Below are positions 60,290 through 64,000 of a DNA stretch of 64,000 bases, one piece after another. Position numbers and translations under genes: made by a program. The DNA comes from VRUE01 sp963732225 (GTDB lineage Bacteria > Actinomycetota > Thermoleophilia > Solirubrobacterales > 70-9). The stretch is taken from positions 1 through 64,000 of the forward strand of contig CAVSYR010000005.1 of assembly GCA_963732225.1 (NCBI GenBank). The letters run 5' to 3'. Every line of letters begins with the position of its first letter. The first letter of the stretch is position 1. The notes beneath the pieces were generated by a model that did no database searches, was not told where the DNA came from, and was given only the letters and a program-made list of their open reading frames with translations.

Positions 60290-63226
60290 ATGGGCAAAAG
60301 GCGCCGCAACCTCTTCGTCCTGCTCTTTGTCTTCGGCCTGATCCTCGTCTCAGGCATCGTCATCGCCAACAAGCCGACGAAGCTGGGCCTCGACCTCAAG
60401 GGCGGCGTGCAGCTGGTTCTGCAGGGACGGCCGACGCCGCAGCAGCCGACGCTCGACAACGGCTCGATGGAAAAGGCCGTCGACATCATCCGCTCCGGCT
60501 GCGATCAGCTCGGCGTCTCGGAGATCGAAGTCTCGCGGGTTGGCAGCGACCAGATCCAGGTCGGCATCCCGGGCGCCACCAGCGTCGGCAAAGCGACCGA
60601 ATGCGCGACCAAGCCGGCTCGTCTCTTCTTCTTCGACTGGGAACCGAACCTGATCGGGCGCGAGTTCCTGATCGGCGGTCACCCGGGCCGGGAACCGCCG
60701 AAAGGGCCGCTCGCCGAAGCGACCAAAGAATGGCAGGAAGCCGGCCGCCTGCCGACCAAGCGTGAAAACCAGCAGCTGATCGCCGCCGGCGCCTTCCCGA
60801 ACGAGTACGCGGCGGTCAAATTGGCCGCCGAACAGAAGCCGAAACCCGACTGCCCGAAATGCAGTTCGTCGGCCACCTACTACCTGTTCGCGAAGGACAA
60901 AGACCACAAACTGATCGACGGGCCCGAGTACACCAAAGAAGACCTCTACGTCACGCCCAGTGGCAGGAAACGTCCGGAAAACATAGGCACGGTGCTCAAG
61001 GTCCCGCAGGGCACGATCGTCGTCTCCGAAAAGCCCAGTGACGCCAATGGCCAGGTGCTTGAAAACGCCGAACCGGGCTGGTTTGCGCTGAAGGACGATC
61101 CGGCCCTCTCGGGCACTGAAATCACCAGCCCGAAGCAGGAAACCGACGAATCCGGCGCGCCCAACGTCACCTTCAAATTCACCGACAGCGGTCGTCAGAA
61201 CTTCCAGGAGGTAACCCGCCAGATCGCCCAGCGCGGTGCGGCCTCGGCGATCGGGCCGAGCAGCGAAGAACTGGCCGAACAGACCTCGGGCCACTTCGCC
61301 GTCGTCCTCGACAACGAAGTCAAGACGCGGCCGATCATCAACTTCGCCCAGAACCCCGACGGGATCGACGGTCGCACCGGCGCCCAGATCTCCGGCGGCT
61401 TCAACAGCATTGAAGACGCCCAGGACCTGGCCAGCTTCCTGCAGCGCGGTGCACTGCCGATCAACCTCAACCTGATCAGCCAGTCGCAGGTCTCGGCGAC
61501 GCTGGGATCGGAAGCGCTGCACGACGGCATCAAGGCCGGCCTGATCGGCCTCATCCTCACCGTCCTCTTCCTCCTGATCTTCTACCGCTTCCTCGGTCTG
61601 GTGGCGGTCACCGCCCTGGCCGCTTACGGGGTGATCTTCTTCGCCCTGGTCAAACTGATCCCGATCACCCTCACCCTGCCGGGCATCGCCGGCCTGGTGC
61701 TGACGATCGGCGTCACCGCCGACGCCAACATCGTCATCTTCGAGCGAATAAAGGAGGAGGTGAGAGCCGGGCGCTCGATGTCGAGCGCGATCTCCGCTGG
61801 CTATCGCCGTGGAATCGCGACGATCATCGACGCCAACGTCGTCACCCTGCTCACCGCCTTCGTCCTCTTCGTCCTTGCCACGGCCGGGGTCAAGGGCTTC
61901 GCCTTCGTCCTCGGCGTCGGCACGATCGTCTCGCTGCTGACCGCGGTCGTCTTCACCCAGGCGCTGCTGGGCGCGATGAGCCGCTCGCGCCTGCTGCGCT
62001 CACCGGCGGCGCTGGGCGCGACCAAAGAGGGGATTCGCTGGCACTTCGACTTCATGGGCGCGAGCCGCTGGTTCTTCACCATCTCCGGCGTGATCCTGCT
62101 GGTCGGCGCTCTGTCCCTGGCGACGAAGCAGCTCAACCTCGGCATCGACTTCAAGTCGGGCACTCGGGTCGAAGTCGCGTTGGTGCAGCAGACGAACGAG
62201 GAAGCTGTGCGTGAAACGCTCGACAGCGCGGGCATTTCCGGGGGCGAGGTGCAGAAAGTGAGCAACCCCGGCCTCGGCGACAACGCCTATCTGATCCAGT
62301 CGAAGACGCTTGAACCGAGTCAGATCAACCAGCTGCAAAAAAAGCTGGAAAAGGAATACGGGATCGCGTCCAACGGCTTCAACAGCACCAGCGTCGGCCC
62401 CACCTTCGGCACCACCGTGGCCAACAGCGCCCGCAACGCCCTGATCTTCTCGCTGCTGATCATCTGCGCCTACATCGCCTTCCGCTTCGATCCGAAATTC
62501 GCGGTGCCGGTGCTGATTGCGATCTTCCACGACATCTTGATCACGGCCGGCATCTACTCACTGACCGGACGAGAAGTGAGCGCCGGGACCGTCGCTGCCT
62601 TCCTCACCATCCTCGGCTACTCGCTCTACGACACGATCATCGTCTTCGACCGAATACGCGAGAACATGCCGCGCATGCCGCGAGCTGCGTTCTCGCAGAT
62701 CGTCAACCGCTCGATGAGCGAGGTGCTGACCCGCTCGCTGGCAACCAGCTTCACCACCCTGCTCTCGGTGGTCTGCCTGCTGATCTTCGGCGGCGCCACC
62801 CTGCAGGACTTCGCCTTCGCGATGATGATCGGGATCATCTCCGGCACTTACTCGTCGATCTTCATCGCCTCGCCGGTGCTGACCGCCTGGAAGGAACGCG
62901 AGCCCGGCTTCATCCGCCGCCGCGAGCGGATCGTCGCGATCGACGGCAACGTGCCGGCTTTCGCCGAAGAGGGCGATCTGGCGATGCTCGCCGACGATGG
63001 CGAGAGCGACGTCGAGATCGAGGAGGAGGCTGCGGCGCAACGCGAGGCACAGCCCAAGGCCGGAGCCGCGGCGACCGCAGAGCCGCCGGCCGAAGGCGAC
63101 GGCGGTAAACCGTCCAGCAATGGCGAGCCCCCCGCCACCGATCCGGAGGCTGTGGCTCGCCACGAGCGCGATGAGAAGCGCCGCGCCCGCCGCCAGCAGC
63201 GGCGCAAACACGGGAGGAAGCGCTGA
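60290..63226 (+). CDS. secDF: Fused protein translocase subunit SecDF
   Basis: 978 residues. SecD and SecF are joined in one chain, which uses the proton gradient to complete secretion through SecYEG. First TM LFVLLFVFGLILVSGIVIA, the SecD signature LGLDLKGGVQLVLQ, a large periplasmic P1 region, TM block with GIAGLVLTIGVTADANIVIF then ERIKEE; SecF begins near residue 575 with LNLGIDFKSGTRVEVAL and has TILGYSLYDTIIVFDRIREN. The C-terminal tail (about 100 residues) is acidic, then strongly basic (EKRRARRQQRRKHGRKR). Glu codons are GAA in exported parts and GAG in the tail. The fusion is typical of Bacillus; separate genes are more usual in Actinobacteria. Confidence 0.95.
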   Translation: MGKRRRNLFVLLFVFGLILVSGIVIANKPTKLGLDLKGGVQLVLQGRPTPQQPTLDNGSMEKAVDIIRSGCDQLGVSEIEVSRVGSDQIQVGIPGATSVGKATECATKPARLFFFDWEPNLIGREFLIGGHPGREPPKGPLAEATKEWQEAGRLPTKRENQQLIAAGAFPNEYAAVKLAAEQKPKPDCPKCSSSATYYLFAKDKDHKLIDGPEYTKEDLYVTPSGRKRPENIGTVLKVPQGTIVVSEKPSDANGQVLENAEPGWFALKDDPALSGTEITSPKQETDESGAPNVTFKFTDSGRQNFQEVTRQIAQRGAASAIGPSSEELAEQTSGHFAVVLDNEVKTRPIINFAQNPDGIDGRTGAQISGGFNSIEDAQDLASFLQRGALPINLNLISQSQVSATLGSEALHDGIKAGLIGLILTVLFLLIFYRFLGLVAVTALAAYGVIFFALVKLIPITLTLPGIAGLVLTIGVTADANIVIFERIKEEVRAGRSMSSAISAGYRRGIATIIDANVVTLLTAFVLFVLATAGVKGFAFVLGVGTIVSLLTAVVFTQALLGAMSRSRLLRSPAALGATKEGIRWHFDFMGASRWFFTISGVILLVGALSLATKQLNLGIDFKSGTRVEVALVQQTNEEAVRETLDSAGISGGEVQKVSNPGLGDNAYLIQSKTLEPSQINQLQKKLEKEYGIASNGFNSTSVGPTFGTTVANSARNALIFSLLIICAYIAFRFDPKFAVPVLIAIFHDILITAGIYSLTGREVSAGTVAAFLTILGYSLYDTIIVFDRIRENMPRMPRAAFSQIVNRSMSEVLTRSLATSFTTLLSVVCLLIFGGATLQDFAFAMMIGIISGTYSSIFIASPVLTAWKEREPGFIRRRERIVAIDGNVPAFAEEGDLAMLADDGESDVEIEEEAAAQREAQPKAGAAATAEPPAEGDGGKPSSNGEPPATDPEAVARHERDEKRRARRQQRRKHGRKR

Positions 63227-63492
63227 TGTCGATACTCGTCTACTTCACGATGGGCATTGCCCTCTGGCACTTCACGGTCTTCCTGCCCGAGCGCTTCTGG
63301 CAGGGCATCGTCGGCGCCTTCCTCGGCGCCACGATCGGTGCCGTCGCCTTCGGCGGCATCGTCGAGATCATCAGTGGCAAGGGCGTCGGCGAGACCGATA
63401 TCACCACCGCCCTGATCGCGATCCCCGGCGTCGCGATCGGCCTCGCGATCGTCTGGGCGATCGGCGTGCGCCAAGAACGCCTCGCCGAGTAG
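63226..63492 (+). CDS. Small membrane protein coupled to secDF
   Basis: 88 residues; its ATG shares a base with the secDF stop. Two to three helices: ILVYFTMGIALWHFTVFL, WQGIVGAFLGATIGAVAFGG, LIAIPGVAIGLAIVWAIGV. It may be an accessory of the translocase by position, but no family is recognised. Confidence 0.7.
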   Translation: MSILVYFTMGIALWHFTVFLPERFWQGIVGAFLGATIGAVAFGGIVEIISGKGVGETDITTALIAIPGVAIGLAIVWAIGVRQERLAE

Positions 63493-63562
63493 CGCTCCCA
63501 GTCACAAAAAGGTCCTGCTCTTTGCGGTCTTTTCGGGCCGAAAGGGAGTCCGACGGGATTCT

Positions 63563-63568
63563 TAGCCT
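63563..63568 (+). promoter_or_regulatory. -10 hexamer of recJ, leaderless type
   Basis: TAGCCT, 6 nt before GTG 63575. Confidence 0.45.
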
Positions 63569-63574
63569 GCTTTC

Positions 63575-64000
63575 GTGGCGAAGACCCTGCACGCTTACAA
63601 GGCGAAGCCCTACGCCTATGAGGAGGCACAGGCGCTCTCGGCCGAGCTGGGGCTGAGCGAGCCGGTGGCGATCGCCCTGGTCCGGCGCGGCTATCGCACG
63701 CCGGAGGAAGCACGGGCTTTTCTCGCCGCTGATGAGTGGCACGAGCCAGAGGAGTTCGCGGCGATGGGCCCGATCGTGGAACGGGTCTTGGCTGCCGTGG
63801 CAGAAGGCAACCGGATCACGGTGCACGGCGATTTCGACGTCGACGGGGTCTGTGCGACGACGATCTTGGTCAGCACGCTGCGTGAGCTTGGGGCCGAGTG
63901 CGACTGGTTGATCCCGGATCGGCTCACCGATGGGTATGGGCTCAGCGCGGACAACGTGCGCAAGTTGGCCGAGCGGGGCACTTCGTTGATCGTTACGGCT
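63575..64000 (+). CDS. recJ: Single-stranded-DNA exonuclease RecJ, 5' part (cut by window end)
   Basis: 142 codons of an open frame running off the window. The DHH phosphoesterase motif I is clear: ITVHGDFDVDGVCATTIL, followed by WLIPDRLTDGYGLSADNVRK (substrate loop) and LIVTA, which starts the next strand. The upstream region VALVRRGYRTPEEARAFL is the usual RecJ N-terminus. RecJ resects 5' ends in recombination and mismatch repair. GTG 63575 is supported by a -10 element. Confidence 0.93.
   Translation, partial: MAKTLHAYKAKPYAYEEAQALSAELGLSEPVAIALVRRGYRTPEEARAFLAADEWHEPEEFAAMGPIVERVLAAVAEGNRITVHGDFDVDGVCATTILVSTLRELGAECDWLIPDRLTDGYGLSADNVRKLAERGTSLIVTA

Overview
The window is GC-rich, densely coded and largely single-stranded in layout. 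Its gene content suggests an actinobacterium of the Thermoleophilia (Solirubrobacterales-like). The evidence is an MctB-type protein, a SteA-like protein, DUF3866, a fused SecDF, frequent GTG/TTG starts and families of paralogous secreted proteins. The genus is not resolved and the placement rests on gene content only.

Layout. 1-4440: secreted or lipoprotein genes, with two near-identical paralogues, the stump of a third copy and a secreted protein full of TTA codons. 4487-7932: nusB, an XseB-like small gene, ispA and dxs, translationally coupled. 7933-16132: an accessory island that splits the dxs-tlyA neighbourhood known from other bacteria. It carries three related direct repeats, orphan genes, a GNAT acetyltransferase and, at 11867-15553, a compact operon of one FRG-domain protein, five small HTH proteins and a Gly/Asn-motif protein, read divergently from another HTH regulator. 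This operon is the best candidate for an undescribed system. 16133-33742: core genes tlyA, nadK, an MFS exporter, recN, steA-like, mctB-like, a MraY/WecA-like gene, pyrG, an M20 peptidase, DUF3866, xerD, mutM, recO, dgt and dnaG.

33805-39870 is again accessory: a PD-(D/E)XK-like protein beside tRNA-Asn, an SDR/glycosyltransferase pair, a thioredoxin-fold lipoprotein coupled to an HPt protein, and tRNA-Met. The tRNA-Met 3' half is repeated 0.8 kb downstream and encloses an HNH-type gene, which looks like an integration scar. 39872-44034 is a DUF2339/DUF3999 membrane cluster with a divergent TetR gene and a duplicated operator. 44149-52600 holds mixed genes: a SET-domain protein, a zincin, a flippase-like protein, an 11-residue-repeat lipoprotein, a Ser/Thr kinase, YjbQ and an ArsR/AHSA1/VOC cluster. 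52661-64000 returns to core functions: an RpiR regulator, pdxS-pdxT, an M29 aminopeptidase, yebC, ruvC-ruvA-ruvB, a zinc-ribbon/PAS protein, secDF and the start of recJ.

Three window-wide patterns stand out. Many genes have a TANNNT hexamer 6-10 nt before the start codon and no Shine-Dalgarno sequence, which suggests leaderless mRNAs. Several genes end in a strong hairpin that starts within 3 nt of the stop codon or overlaps it. Extracytoplasmic protein segments use GAA for glutamate while cytosolic segments use GAG, with the switch visible inside single genes (the kinase and SecDF). All counts were made by eye.
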